Shown: one piece after another, positions 18,409 through 28,005 of the stretch
Layout of the letters: each line of letters begins with the position of its first letter
Numbering within the stretch: the first letter of the stretch is position 1
Origin: Pedobacter heparinus DSM 2366
GTDB taxonomy: Bacteria; Bacteroidota; Bacteroidia; Sphingobacteriales; Sphingobacteriaceae
Direction of reading: 5' to 3'
Assembly: GCF_000023825.1 (NCBI RefSeq)
Contig: NC_013061.1
Location: 4,030,001 to 4,094,000, forward strand
DNA length: 64,000 bases
Program-made: the position numbers and the translations under genes
Notes under the pieces: generated by a model
Told to the model about the DNA's origin: nothing
The model's database searches: none
The model's input: only the letters and a program-made list of their open reading frames with translations

Positions 18409-20646
18409 TTATTTAGTGTTAGTGTAGACAGTTGGAAATGCATTGTTCATTTTGTGATTATACTTGGCGTATAACGCTTTAGCCACTGTAACCGGGTTTC
18501 CTGTAGGTTTATCGGTATAAGCTTCATTTGCATTTACCCATTTCCATTCCCAGTCTTTTATGGTATTTTCAAACTTAATCTGATCAATTTCTTTTCCAGC
18601 ACTGGCCTGCAGCCGTACTTCGTCAAAAAATTGCTGCCAGCGTGGTTTATAAAAGCCTTTCATCATACCGGCCCATTCTTTACAGGCGTATTCATGAATA
18701 TTACAATCTTTGTCTAACCACAAAGTGATCAGGTCGCGGGCATTGCGTTCGAATAATTTTTTCTCTGCCGGATTATCGCCCAACGCTTTGGCGTTGTTGA
18801 TCCATTTACCTAACAGAAAGTCTGATCTGGTACCCAGCAACTGATCGATATCGTCGATCAATTCCAAGAACTGAGCGCTCTTTTTGTTGAAGGTGGCCAT
18901 ATCCTTTTGTTTATACGAGCTGGCAAAATCCTGTTGCAGTACGTTGGCATAATTGGCAAGGACCTGTCGTGTAACATCTACCAGGTCATACTGAAATCCA
19001 TCGCTTGATTTTAATTCGTCTGATGCAGTCAGCAGATACGACCAGGCCTTCATCAGTTCCTTACTGGAATATGGAATAGCTGTATAGGTCCAGACTGTTG
19101 CTGCGTCGAAGGTTGGTCTGCCCGTAATGATGGTATTGGTACCCCACCACGGCTGGTGACTGTAAACCGTATTTTTTAATACTTCCCAGGCTTTCTCAGC
19201 ATTGCTGTTCCTCTTCCCATAACGGCGTTGCGCATAACCCTTTAACCAATTGTCTAAATCAATTGGTTTATCGTTCCATATGTGCTCCAGCATTAGCGAA
19301 TAGATAGCTGGGTTTTGTTCAATGCCCTCCATGGTCAACCCAATCCCGGACATTTTACCTCTTTGGTCGTTTTTTAATGCAGCTGCCGGATCATTCCCGA
19401 TTCTGGACATATCGCCGAACATGCTGAGGCGCCCGCCGAAATTGTGCAGCATGCACCAGATCCACTTTTCGCCGTAAAAAGCATCTGTTCTGCTCCATAC
19501 CGGATTTAATTCACTATTCAAATCCAGTACAATCAATTTATCCTGTGGTACGGCACTAAACAAGGCTTTCATTTGAGTAGGCTGCCAGAAGTTGGGCCGG
19601 TCTAAAAACATCCAGCCTTGCATGATCCATACCGCCTGGGTGTCTACAGCGGCCATAGATTCATAAATCTTTTTGGCCATTCCGTTGAGGTAAGTAGAAT
19701 CGTTACTTACCGGGGTCATTTCATTAAAGGTATCTGCGGAATACAAATGATCCGTTCCGAAAGTGTTGATTAACGCTGTGAGGAATTTTCTGCCGATTTC
19801 TTTAAACATCGGTGTTTCTGGGTTGAGTACATAAGCTGGCGACACGTTAATGCCCCATTGCTGGGTGTTCACTTTTATATCCGGAAATTTATCTTTAAAA
19901 GAAGGAGGCACATGCCCGGTAAAAGAAGGCAGTATGGGTGTCATTCCCAGCGCACGCTCCCTGGCCAGAATCTTCTTCTGGAGAGCTTCCTGCTTAGCCA
20001 TAAAGTTTTTAGACATCGGGCCTCCCCAGGCATCCAGATTGCCCATCCAAAACCAGTTGGTATACGCGGGTCCGCTAAAAAAAGCATCCATATCTTTATC
20101 GTTGAAGCCCATGCTACGATATACTTTATCCCAAATTGAATTTTGACCGGTCAGCGCTAATGGCATATTCACACCATTTAAAGCCATGAAATCAATTTCC
20201 CATTGCCAACGTTCCCAGTCCCACCAGGTCGCTGTATAGTTAAATGTGCAATAGTTAAAATAATGACGGTATTCATAGGGCGTCACCTTTCTTATTTTTT
20301 TGCTGACCATTGGAAAAGGTTTTGGAATATTGAGGTTGGTGCCATTCCAGGTGATTTCGCAATGGGCATAATTCTTGAGCCAATAGTTGAGCGCACTGGC
20401 AACAGCAACGCCATTGTTTCCACGAAGGACGATTTTACCAGCTTTGCTTTCCAACTCAAACACATCGCTGTCGTTTTCTTTAGGAACGTAGGCCACTTCA
20501 AATTTATGGGCGTAGGCAGGAAGGATTCTTTTGATCAGTTCATAGGCTGCTTCTTTATTTAATACATTTTGAGTGGTTTGCGCAATGAGGCTGATTCCTG
20601 TCCCTATCAGCATCAAGGCTAGTAAATAATACTTTAGTCGTCTCAT
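18409..20646 (-). CDS. Alpha-N-acetylglucosaminidase, GH89, second copy (PUL gene 5)
   Basis: A 745-residue paralogue of the neighbouring GH89 gene, colinear with it over its whole length and sharing long blocks (FNYCTFNYTATWWDWERW, WIWCMLHNFGGR). Signal peptide MRRLKYYLLALMLIGTGIS and following residues. Both catalytic motifs are kept: DTFNEM and MEGIEQNP. Differences cluster around the barrel loops (for example APVSNDSTY where the other copy has YLPYTDTAY), so the two may prefer different aglycones. Which copy is ancestral cannot be judged here. Confidence 0.94.
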   Translation of the reverse strand: MRRLKYYLLALMLIGTGISLIAQTTQNVLNKEAAYELIKRILPAYAHKFEVAYVPKENDSDVFELESKAGKIVLRGNNGVAVASALNYWLKNYAHCEITWNGTNLNIPKPFPMVSKKIRKVTPYEYRHYFNYCTFNYTATWWDWERWQWEIDFMALNGVNMPLALTGQNSIWDKVYRSMGFNDKDMDAFFSGPAYTNWFWMGNLDAWGGPMSKNFMAKQEALQKKILARERALGMTPILPSFTGHVPPSFKDKFPDIKVNTQQWGINVSPAYVLNPETPMFKEIGRKFLTALINTFGTDHLYSADTFNEMTPVSNDSTYLNGMAKKIYESMAAVDTQAVWIMQGWMFLDRPNFWQPTQMKALFSAVPQDKLIVLDLNSELNPVWSRTDAFYGEKWIWCMLHNFGGRLSMFGDMSRIGNDPAAALKNDQRGKMSGIGLTMEGIEQNPAIYSLMLEHIWNDKPIDLDNWLKGYAQRRYGKRNSNAEKAWEVLKNTVYSHQPWWGTNTIITGRPTFDAATVWTYTAIPYSSKELMKAWSYLLTASDELKSSDGFQYDLVDVTRQVLANYANVLQQDFASSYKQKDMATFNKKSAQFLELIDDIDQLLGTRSDFLLGKWINNAKALGDNPAEKKLFERNARDLITLWLDKDCNIHEYACKEWAGMMKGFYKPRWQQFFDEVRLQASAGKEIDQIKFENTIKDWEWKWVNANEAYTDKPTGNPVTVAKALYAKYNHKMNNAFPTVYTNTK

Positions 20647-20669
20647 ATTTCATTTGTGTGTGTGTATTT

Positions 20670-21743
20670 TTATAATTCAGGGCCAGCCTGGATGTCGCCG
20701 CTCGGAACCCCATTGGCGATTACAGGCCATCCCTCTACCCAACTGAGCTTATCGAGCATCAGCATTCTTCTGCTTGCACCGCTGGATACCTTAGGGTTCA
20801 TTTTATCTATAGCATGGTAGAAGAGCCAGTCCGTCCCGTTTTTGTCGGTAATGATTTTAGCATTGTGTCCCGGACCTGCAAACTTGGAATTGCCCTGCAA
20901 GATCAGCGTACCATTTCCTCGCTGCACAATGTTTTTACCTGCTTGATCCAAGTAAGGGCCAAGCAGATTTTCTGATCGTGCGACCCTGACGTTATAAGTG
21001 CTGGCAGCCCCATCGCAGCAGCTGCCTTTTGAGCCAAAAAAATAATAGTAGTTGCCTCTTTTGTGAATCATTACGGCTTCAAAATCCCCGGCAGCAATAT
21101 TTGTTTTTTGATTGATGTCTTTTACGGCGTAGCCATCTGCAGTTAGCTCTACTGCATACGTTCCCTGAACGGTTTGTGAGCTATAACTACCGAAAAATAG
21201 ATACTTTTTGCCATTTTCTTCGTAGTAATGCGGATCAATCGAGACAGGCACCCCTATCTCCTCACTAAAAAAAAGTTTTCCTTTGTCTACAAATGGCCCT
21301 GCAGGTGAATTGGCCACAGCCAGCCCAATGGCAGGATTGCGGTCTGCCCAAAGCGAGAAAGAATAGTACATATGGTACAGGTTGTTTACCCGCACCACAT
21401 CTACTGCCCATAAACCGCCTTCGGCTTTCCATACAGGTTTTGCCGTGAAAGCATTTCCAACCAGGGACCATCTCACCAGATCGAGTGAACGTACAACCGG
21501 TACGAGCCTGTTTCCCTTTCCATCGCCCCAATCATCTTCTGTTCCATAACCATAATACCAGCCATCTGTACCTTTTATGATGCTTGGATCTGCAAGTATT
21601 GGTTCAAATACAGGGTTTCTGTATTGTACTGGGTTGGCGCTGGGACCAGTTCCAGTTGGTTGCGGTTCCTGCGGCACATTTTTTTTGCCGCAGGTTACCA
21701 TTAAAAGCCAGATCAAAGCCAGGAAAAACGGTATGGTTTTCAT
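20670..21743 (-). CDS. GH43-like lipoprotein glycosidase (PUL gene 4)
   Basis: A 357-residue protein starting at 21743 with a lipoprotein-type signal (WLLMVTCGKK, lipidated Cys18; Thr before Cys is atypical). A Pro-rich linker leads to a five-bladed propeller. Candidate triad: Asp52 (LADPSII), Asp170 (SIDPHYY) and Glu222 (GDFEAV). This pattern fits arabinanase-like GH43 proteins. An ATG at 21797 would overlap the upstream gene and lacks a signal sequence. The mature start C-G-K-K suggests an outer-membrane location. It resembles the GH43 at the operon's far end only in fold. Confidence 0.85.
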   Translation of the reverse strand: MKTIPFFLALIWLLMVTCGKKNVPQEPQPTGTGPSANPVQYRNPVFEPILADPSIIKGTDGWYYGYGTEDDWGDGKGNRLVPVVRSLDLVRWSLVGNAFTAKPVWKAEGGLWAVDVVRVNNLYHMYYSFSLWADRNPAIGLAVANSPAGPFVDKGKLFFSEEIGVPVSIDPHYYEENGKKYLFFGSYSSQTVQGTYAVELTADGYAVKDINQKTNIAAGDFEAVMIHKRGNYYYFFGSKGSCCDGAASTYNVRVARSENLLGPYLDQAGKNIVQRGNGTLILQGNSKFAGPGHNAKIITDKNGTDWLFYHAIDKMNPKVSSGASRRMLMLDKLSWVEGWPVIANGVPSGDIQAGPEL

Positions 21744-21748
21744 CTTTG

Positions 21749-22957
21749 CTATTTCTTTAAGGGCCAGAAACCGATTGGGTTGAAGCGGTAGCGCCATAAG
21801 TCGCCGTTGCTATCCAGCGCTAACAGGTCGTCACCAGATGCGAATACATTTACATACATATCCCAGCCATTACCCACTTTTCTTCTGGAGCCAAATACAC
21901 CGCTGTCTGATAAAGGGATCTGGTACATATCTCCACCTGGCTCAATCGCGATCAGGGAATTTTGGTAAGCGAAAACCTGTTTGTAATCGTTCCATTTGGT
22001 ACCGATTTTTTTAATTCTGCCAAAATCAAAGTTGCCGGCAACATCCAGGGGATACATGGTCATATCGCCAGCGCCGTCTACGCCAAGTAAAAGCCCTTTG
22101 AACGGAATGATTTTAGTAAATATCCCCCAGCCCTGACCGATCGATTTACTGCCGCCGAAAGCTCCCGATTTGCTTATGGCATATTGGCTGATGTCCTGTC
22201 CGCCGCTTGCCCATCTGGCAATCAGCCGGTCGCCACCGAAATAAAAGATCATATTGAAAATGTTCCATCCCACACCAATTTGTGCTGGTGTACCAAAGGT
22301 GCCGTTTACATTTACCGGATAAAGCAATAAGTTGCCATCAGCATTTTTTATGATCAGCTTTCCATCAAAATCAAGCATGATGTTTCCAACGCCTGCAGTA
22401 CCCAAGGCAAGCGTTTTTTCACGCGGCACCTCGCCCGGTGCATAAGAACCCGCAATCAGGTAATAAGTGGTGGCCAGACTTTCGTTCAGCGTTCCTTCTC
22501 CGGTTTGCTTAGTCACGGTAACAGGCAAGAGATAAGTTTCAAAAGGATTTAAAAAGCCTTTTGTTTTGATCGACAGGTTTAACCTGCCTGTTGACTGCCC
22601 ACCAGCCGGAATAACGGAAGTAAGGGCCTCGAGCACATAACTACCCTGAGGCATAAGCTGATAATTGGTACTGTTTTGCTGATTGTAAGCCGTAACTTTT
22701 TCCGGCATGACAGTAAAACCTACTGTAATGTTACCGGTTGCTGGTTTGGGGCCCCCAAGAAATGCACTATATACAAAGGAGGTGTCCTTATCGACAATAC
22801 TTACAGAACGGACTTCAACCGGGTTGGCAGCTTGCGGCATATATACCTTTTTCAACTGCTCTGCTTTAGGAAGATCCAGATCAACTTTGACGTCTTTACT
22901 ACATGCTGCCAGCATCATTAAAATGCCTATCGACGCAGCTAATTTAATTTTTTTCAT
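21749..22957 (-). CDS. DUF1735 surface lipoprotein with five-bladed tachylectin-2-like propeller (PUL gene 3)
   Basis: A 402-residue lipoprotein; the start at 22957 gives MKKIKLAASIGILMMLAAC with a perfect LAAC lipobox. About residues 22-165 fit the DUF1735 domain found beside SusD as a surface glycan-binding protein. The rest is a repeat array of about 45 residues per unit with pattern (I/V)GxGWxxFxxxFxxxxxLLAxxxxGDLxxYxxxxxGxFG. Five strands of the GDLxxY type are present, near DGNLLLYPV, GQDISQYAI, GDMTMYPL, GDMYQIPL and GDLWRYRF. Five blades of this kind match tachylectin-2, a lectin that binds GlcNAc/GalNAc, which fits a GlcNAc-targeting PUL. It probably captures glycan at the cell surface. 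Confidence 0.82.
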   Translation of the reverse strand: MKKIKLAASIGILMMLAACSKDVKVDLDLPKAEQLKKVYMPQAANPVEVRSVSIVDKDTSFVYSAFLGGPKPATGNITVGFTVMPEKVTAYNQQNSTNYQLMPQGSYVLEALTSVIPAGGQSTGRLNLSIKTKGFLNPFETYLLPVTVTKQTGEGTLNESLATTYYLIAGSYAPGEVPREKTLALGTAGVGNIMLDFDGKLIIKNADGNLLLYPVNVNGTFGTPAQIGVGWNIFNMIFYFGGDRLIARWASGGQDISQYAISKSGAFGGSKSIGQGWGIFTKIIPFKGLLLGVDGAGDMTMYPLDVAGNFDFGRIKKIGTKWNDYKQVFAYQNSLIAIEPGGDMYQIPLSDSGVFGSRRKVGNGWDMYVNVFASGDDLLALDSNGDLWRYRFNPIGFWPLKK

Positions 22958-22977
22958 GTTGTTGGTTTTATGAGTAG

Positions 22978-24780
22978 CTACCATCCTGGATTTTGTATAA
23001 TATTTGGTGCCTTATCCACTTCACCCTGCGGCAATGGGAACAGGTAATGTTTTGGACCCTGGAAAACCCTTGTTTCGACCAGTGTCCTGATGTAATAACT
23101 TTCATCTGTCAGAGAACTTCCGGCGGTTATGTTCATCCCATATACCGGTTTGCTGTCTGTAGTTGCTGCGATTTTCCAACGGTGTGTATCGAAATACCGG
23201 TGTGTTTCATAGGCCAGTTCAATCCTCCGTTCATGACGGATCCTGGCGCGCATGTCATCTTTTAACAGGCCTGCTGGCAGTGATGGCATCCCGGCGCGGT
23301 TTCGTATGGCGTTCATATAGGTGTATACATCGGCGACAGGCCCTTTAGATTCGTTCAGGGCTTCGGCATAGTTGAGATAAATTTCACCCAGACGGTAATA
23401 GATCCACGTTTTCAATGAAAATTTCCCTTGAGATATAATTACAGATGGGTCTGCAAATTTTTTCAACAGATAACCGGTTGTATTGTAGTCACGGCCTGCC
23501 GTATTTTTGCCATCTGCACCCGATGTCCAGAACTGCAACTGTCTGTTGACAAATACTGAACCATTGAAATTAACGGTAGCGTAAAACCTCGGATCGCGGT
23601 TGATGTACATATTTCTTACACCGGCAGCCCATCTGTTCGGACTTGATGTTGTGCTGAACCCTGTTTCTACATAGCCTGATGTGCTATTGATGATTGGTGC
23701 ACCGTTGGCATTGTAACCGGTAATCGGGGTTTCGCCGTTGGCCATTTCATAAGCATCTACCTGGCCCTGGGTTGGGTTCCATCCATTCCATCCCCCTAAG
23801 CTTCCGGGAAAGGAGCATTTTTCCATCCAGCCATCTCTACCTGAATTGCGTGCAAACAGCACTTCGGAGTTGTTATTTTCGATAAATAGCTGCTGATAAT
23901 TCTTTACCGGATCAGTTGGATAAGCGCGAAAGAGCTTATAACCGGCTTCTTCACATTTGTCTATGCATTCTTTTGCTGCAACTGCTGCCCGCTCCCATTT
24001 GGCATCCTCATACTGCAGGGGAAAAAGTTGTGTGCCGGCATTGTCTTTAAAGTTGGCATAGTCCGGGTTTCCGTTCCAAAGCGGACTGGCGTTATAAAGC
24101 AATACTCTGGACTTCATTGCCAGGGCAGCGGCACCAGTTGGGCGACCAAGTTCACGTAAATCTGATCGGGTCATGGGCAACACTGCGGCTGCAGCATCAC
24201 ATTGACTTACCACAAACTCTATGCATTCTTGTAAGGGTTTGCGTCGGATTGAATTGAAGTCTTCATCTACACTCAACGCCTTATCCAAAATGGGAACTGC
24301 CCCATAGATCCGCATTAACTGGAAATGATAAAATGCCCGAAGGTATATGGCCTCAGCTATCCAGATGTTTTTTTGTTGCTGTGTAAAATCAGCATCCACC
24401 GGCGTTAGTTCAATGTATTTCAGAAATACATTTGCCTTTCTAATACCTTCATACATATTTTTCCAGATCTGTCCGGCCACATTAAAGCTATTCCAGGATC
24501 CTTTGTTCATTAATTTTCCAAACTTTTCCGGCCAGGGGATATTGAGCTCATCCGAGGCTACGACAAAAGGGTTGATGTCTGCCATGTCAGTGAAATAAAT
24601 TTCGTTGGGCAAGCCAGCATAGATATCTGTCAAAAATGATTCTGCATAGTTTCGTTTTTGAAAGGCTTCCTCAATGGTAATGTCTTCTTCCGGTGTTTTT
24701 TCCAGAAAATCTTTGCGGCAGGAGGTTACCGTTAAAATTGACAGCATCAATAGCGTGCTGAATATATATTTGTAGTTCAT
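22978..24780 (-). CDS. susD: SusD/RagB-family glycan-binding lipoprotein (PUL gene 2)
   Basis: A 600-residue outer-membrane lipoprotein (TVTSCRKDFL; lipidated Cys21). The N-terminal TPR-like helical half begins FLEKTPEEDITIEEAF, and the SusD C-terminal half carries YRLGEIYLNYAEALNE, AIRNRAGMP and RIRHERRIELAYETHRYFD, all standard for the family. SusD proteins sit as a lid on the SusC barrel and deliver oligosaccharide. The 24-base gap to susC and the shared strand indicate one transcript. The symbol denotes the family; the substrate differs from the starch system. Confidence 0.95.
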   Translation of the reverse strand: MNYKYIFSTLLMLSILTVTSCRKDFLEKTPEEDITIEEAFQKRNYAESFLTDIYAGLPNEIYFTDMADINPFVVASDELNIPWPEKFGKLMNKGSWNSFNVAGQIWKNMYEGIRKANVFLKYIELTPVDADFTQQQKNIWIAEAIYLRAFYHFQLMRIYGAVPILDKALSVDEDFNSIRRKPLQECIEFVVSQCDAAAAVLPMTRSDLRELGRPTGAAALAMKSRVLLYNASPLWNGNPDYANFKDNAGTQLFPLQYEDAKWERAAVAAKECIDKCEEAGYKLFRAYPTDPVKNYQQLFIENNNSEVLFARNSGRDGWMEKCSFPGSLGGWNGWNPTQGQVDAYEMANGETPITGYNANGAPIINSTSGYVETGFSTTSSPNRWAAGVRNMYINRDPRFYATVNFNGSVFVNRQLQFWTSGADGKNTAGRDYNTTGYLLKKFADPSVIISQGKFSLKTWIYYRLGEIYLNYAEALNESKGPVADVYTYMNAIRNRAGMPSLPAGLLKDDMRARIRHERRIELAYETHRYFDTHRWKIAATTDSKPVYGMNITAGSSLTDESYYIRTLVETRVFQGPKHYLFPLPQGEVDKAPNIIQNPGW

Positions 24781-24804
24781 GCTAATTGCTTTAATGGTGA
24801 TAAA

Positions 24805-27800
24805 TTATTTGAAGTCAATTTGTAGTCCGGCGTTAAAAGATCGCTGCAAAGGATAGCCACCAGTACCATCATTTGATTCCGGATCGATGATCTTAATGTG
24901 GTCCCAGGTATATAAATTGACTGCGTTTATGAATAACCTCATATTTGATACGCCAATTTTATTGTTGAAGCGTTTTGGTAAGGAGTAACCGATCTCCGCA
25001 TTACGTAACCTCAGGTAATCGCCATTGCGCATGTACAAGGTTGAATTGACAAAATTGTTTGGGTTGTTACCCTCATCAATTGCAGGATATAGTGCGTTGT
25101 TCCTGTTTTCTGGAGTCCAACGATTGTCGTAATACTCGGTCAGCACATTGTTTACCCCTGCGCCATCAAAGAATGGCCACATGGAAGTTCCGCTCAACAT
25201 CAGACTTGTTTGTGCTGCGCCTGTAAAATATACACTGGCATCGAAGCCTTTGTAAGCCACAGTACCACCAAAGCCAAAGGTCATTTGCGGCAACCGCGCA
25301 TAGCCGATTGGGATCCGATCGTTTGCATCAATTAGTCCATCACCATCAATGTCTTTATATTTAACATCTCCTACCCTTGGCCTGGAAAATGTTTGCCTTG
25401 GGCTGGTTTCAATTTCGTCCAGACTGGAGAAGAAGCCATCTGCTACAAAACCCAGGGGCTGTAGTAAAGGGAGGCCTTTGCCAGATAAGTAAGCATATTT
25501 CCGGCTGGGTTCATCGTTTTCGACGATGGTATTTCTGGCCCAGGTAAAGTTTGTTCTGAGAGAATAAAAAAGGCCTTTGCTGGTTGTATTTTTGATTTCC
25601 AATAAACCATCAATACCCTTATTTTTGATCCGGCCGAGGTTGCCATAAGGAATAGACCAGGGAAAGAAACCTGCAAAATCAGGTACTGTACCTCTTCTAA
25701 GTAAGATGTCTTTTCTATCTTCATTAAAAGCATCAATTTGCAGGGTAATTCTGTCTTTAAATAAACCCAGATCTATACCAATGTTGTTTTTGGTGGCCCT
25801 TTCCCAGGTTACATTCGGATTTCCAATCGCCTCTTCTTCCATTCCGTTAAACAATTGCTGATCGGCTCCGAAAAGATAAGACTGTCCGTTGGTCCGGATT
25901 GTGCTCAGGAATAAGAAACGTTGGGAAATATTGTCATTTCCTACTAAACCTCTTGAAGCTCTTATTTTCAGGTTACTTACAAAATTCACTTTCCAGAACT
26001 TTTCATTAGAGACTACCCAGCCTGCAGAAGCAGCAGGAAAAAATCCATATTTCTTACCGTCAGGGAAGTTTTCTGAACCGTTATAACCAAAATTGAATTC
26101 TACCAAATAACGATTGTCATAATTATAGGTGGTTCTACCGGAAAGGCCTCTTCTGCGATAGGGCAGGTTTGCAACAGAAGTACCGGCAGACAGATCGACG
26201 TAATCACGCTCATTTAGCAGGAGCATGGAAGTTACGCTATGTTTACCGAACGATCGCTCGTAATTGATCTGCGCTTCGGTATATATGGCGCGGTTGCTGT
26301 ATCCCCCCACACCATAACCAAGCGGTTGTTCTTCCTGAAAAGGAGTGCTGTAAAGGTCTTTACCGCTTATCGGATCTTTACCGAGATAACGTTTCACAAG
26401 AAAAGCTTTTCTTCTGGGATTATCCGTTTGCGTGTAACGATCATAGGCAAACAATGCCCTGAGTGAAAGTCCTTTCGTTGTAAAAGAGGACAAGTCCCAT
26501 TTCATGGCGAAAGTACCTTGCAGGTTGAGGCGGTCCTGAGTTGTATAGCCTGACTGGGTTGCCCTGGCCCAAGGATTCCATCCTAAATAAGTTGCTGCGC
26601 CGCCAGGCGTGCCGTCTGGGTTGGTTACCGGATAAGCGATGGGCGAAATGACTTTTAGTGCATTGAAAATATCTGGCGCAGACCATCCCGGATAATTACC
26701 TTTGTGGATGATACCACCAATTCCCAATTGCATATACAAACTTTTTGAGAGGTTGATGTCCACGTTACTGCGAAAATTATACCGTTTTATGTTTGCGTTG
26801 GTATTGTAGGGATTGTTATTGTCTTGTTTATAGATTCCGTCCTGCAAAGTAAAACCTACGTTGGTATAGTATTTAATGACATCACTACCTCCTGTTACGC
26901 TGAGGTTTTGAATGGTTTGCCAGGTATCTTTTTTTAATACGGCATCGGTCCAGTTGGAATTCGGATACAGGTAAGGATCTGATCCATCTTTGAATTTCCG
27001 TATTTCCTCATCACTCCAGGTTGGTGAATTTCCGGAGTTGATGCGCGCCTCATTCATTAACGAAGCATATTGCCCGGCATTGATGTACTCCGGTAAACGC
27101 ATGGCATGAAGTGCTGCCGCCTCTGACCTGAAGGTGACAGCCGGCTTACCCACTGAACCACGTTTGGTAGTCAACAAAATTACACCGTTAGCTCCCCTTA
27201 CGCCGTAAACTGCAGTTGCAGAGGCATCTTTGAGGATAGTGAAGCTTTCAATCTCTTGCGCATTGATCTGGTTCATATCACGTTCTACACCGTCTATCAG
27301 CACCAATGGCGCATTTTGACCAAACGTAGAAAGGCCGCGGATGTAGATGGCAGCCGCATCATATCCAGGCTCTCCGGTAGCCTGCCTGGTAATAATACCG
27401 GGGAGCTTACCTGCTATCGCATTAGATAAGGAGGGAGTGGATACTTTCTGCATTTCAGATACGGAAATGGTACTGATCGCGCCTGTTACAGAAACCTTTT
27501 TCTGCGTTCCGTAACCAACAATGGCAACTTCGTCCAGGTTTTCTTTAGACCTTGGAGTCATTTGGATGGTGACAAATCCGGTAACGCCAGCACTGATCGT
27601 CTGGGTTTTGTAGCCGATATAAGAGAACTGTATGGAATCCTTTTCACTTTTAACACTCAGGGTAAAATCCCCTTCTGCATTTGTAATGGCTCCACCAGTT
27701 CCGCCTTTAATTTTAACGGATACACCGATTAGTGGCAGTTTATTCTCATCGATTACTTTACCTGTTATCAGCTTAGCGCGCGCTTCCTGGTAAAAGAAGT

Positions 27801-27861
27801 CTTCTGCTTTTGCCTCAGTAATCATCAATAGCAAAAACATAATTTGTAAAATTCTATACAT
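24805..27861 (-). CDS. susC: SusC-type TonB-dependent oligosaccharide transporter (PUL gene 1)
   Basis: A 1018-residue outer-membrane receptor. Order: signal peptide (1-19), carboxypeptidase-like regulatory domain (about 30-105; ITGKVIDENKLPLIGVSVKI), TonB-box region (DEVAIVGYGTQKK), plug (about 115-240; GKLPGIITRQATGEPGYD, IYIRGLSTFGQNAPLVLIDG, ATAVYGVRGANGVILLTTKRG), then a 22-strand barrel. It imports oligosaccharides together with SusD using TonB energy. There is no N-terminal STN extension, so it is not expected to signal to an anti-sigma factor; control is more likely through the divergent DeoR regulator. It heads the 19-kb minus-strand operon. Confidence 0.96.
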   Translation of the reverse strand: MYRILQIMFLLLMITEAKAEDFFYQEARAKLITGKVIDENKLPLIGVSVKIKGGTGGAITNAEGDFTLSVKSEKDSIQFSYIGYKTQTISAGVTGFVTIQMTPRSKENLDEVAIVGYGTQKKVSVTGAISTISVSEMQKVSTPSLSNAIAGKLPGIITRQATGEPGYDAAAIYIRGLSTFGQNAPLVLIDGVERDMNQINAQEIESFTILKDASATAVYGVRGANGVILLTTKRGSVGKPAVTFRSEAAALHAMRLPEYINAGQYASLMNEARINSGNSPTWSDEEIRKFKDGSDPYLYPNSNWTDAVLKKDTWQTIQNLSVTGGSDVIKYYTNVGFTLQDGIYKQDNNNPYNTNANIKRYNFRSNVDINLSKSLYMQLGIGGIIHKGNYPGWSAPDIFNALKVISPIAYPVTNPDGTPGGAATYLGWNPWARATQSGYTTQDRLNLQGTFAMKWDLSSFTTKGLSLRALFAYDRYTQTDNPRRKAFLVKRYLGKDPISGKDLYSTPFQEEQPLGYGVGGYSNRAIYTEAQINYERSFGKHSVTSMLLLNERDYVDLSAGTSVANLPYRRRGLSGRTTYNYDNRYLVEFNFGYNGSENFPDGKKYGFFPAASAGWVVSNEKFWKVNFVSNLKIRASRGLVGNDNISQRFLFLSTIRTNGQSYLFGADQQLFNGMEEEAIGNPNVTWERATKNNIGIDLGLFKDRITLQIDAFNEDRKDILLRRGTVPDFAGFFPWSIPYGNLGRIKNKGIDGLLEIKNTTSKGLFYSLRTNFTWARNTIVENDEPSRKYAYLSGKGLPLLQPLGFVADGFFSSLDEIETSPRQTFSRPRVGDVKYKDIDGDGLIDANDRIPIGYARLPQMTFGFGGTVAYKGFDASVYFTGAAQTSLMLSGTSMWPFFDGAGVNNVLTEYYDNRWTPENRNNALYPAIDEGNNPNNFVNSTLYMRNGDYLRLRNAEIGYSLPKRFNNKIGVSNMRLFINAVNLYTWDHIKIIDPESNDGTGGYPLQRSFNAGLQIDFK

Positions 27862-27958
27862 ATAGCTTGGTTAGTTGGTTTCCATCAAAAACGCAAATCG
27901 GCATTGAAAAGCAATACAATTGAGTCTATTCTATATCGAATTGCTTTTTTTTGCTAAT

Positions 27959-27993
27959 TTTATGCGTTTACATCACAAATATAACCGCAAAAA
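27959..27993. promoter_or_regulatory. Inverted repeat over the susC promoter, candidate DeoR operator
   Basis: Arms TTTATGCGTTTA (27959-27970) and TAACCGCAAAAA (27982-27993) are complementary at 10 of 12 positions, with an 11-base spacer. The repeat covers the -7 box of susC. Related CGCAAA half-sites occur at 27891-27896, 28111-28116 and 28119-28124. The function as an operator is inferred from position. Confidence 0.45.
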
Positions 27994-28005
27994 GTTAGCA
28001 TACAA
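27976..28005 (-). promoter_or_regulatory. Predicted susC operon promoter
   Basis: On the minus strand, TATATTTG (27983-27976) fits TAnnTTTG exactly, and a TTG (28005-28003) lies 19 bases further upstream, the expected -33 spacing in Bacteroidota. The transcript leader would be about 105 bases. The 346-base gap between susC and the DeoR gene (27862-28207) holds this promoter, the inverted repeat and the CGCAAA half-sites. For the divergent gene I see only a weak TAACTTTA at 28173-28180. Confidence 0.55.

Noticed and set aside
27907..27948. AAAAGCAAT / ATTGCTTTT hairpin in the susC leader
   Set aside because: It has a long loop and a short T run on the susC strand, so it is not a convincing terminator or riboswitch; left as possible weak leader structure.
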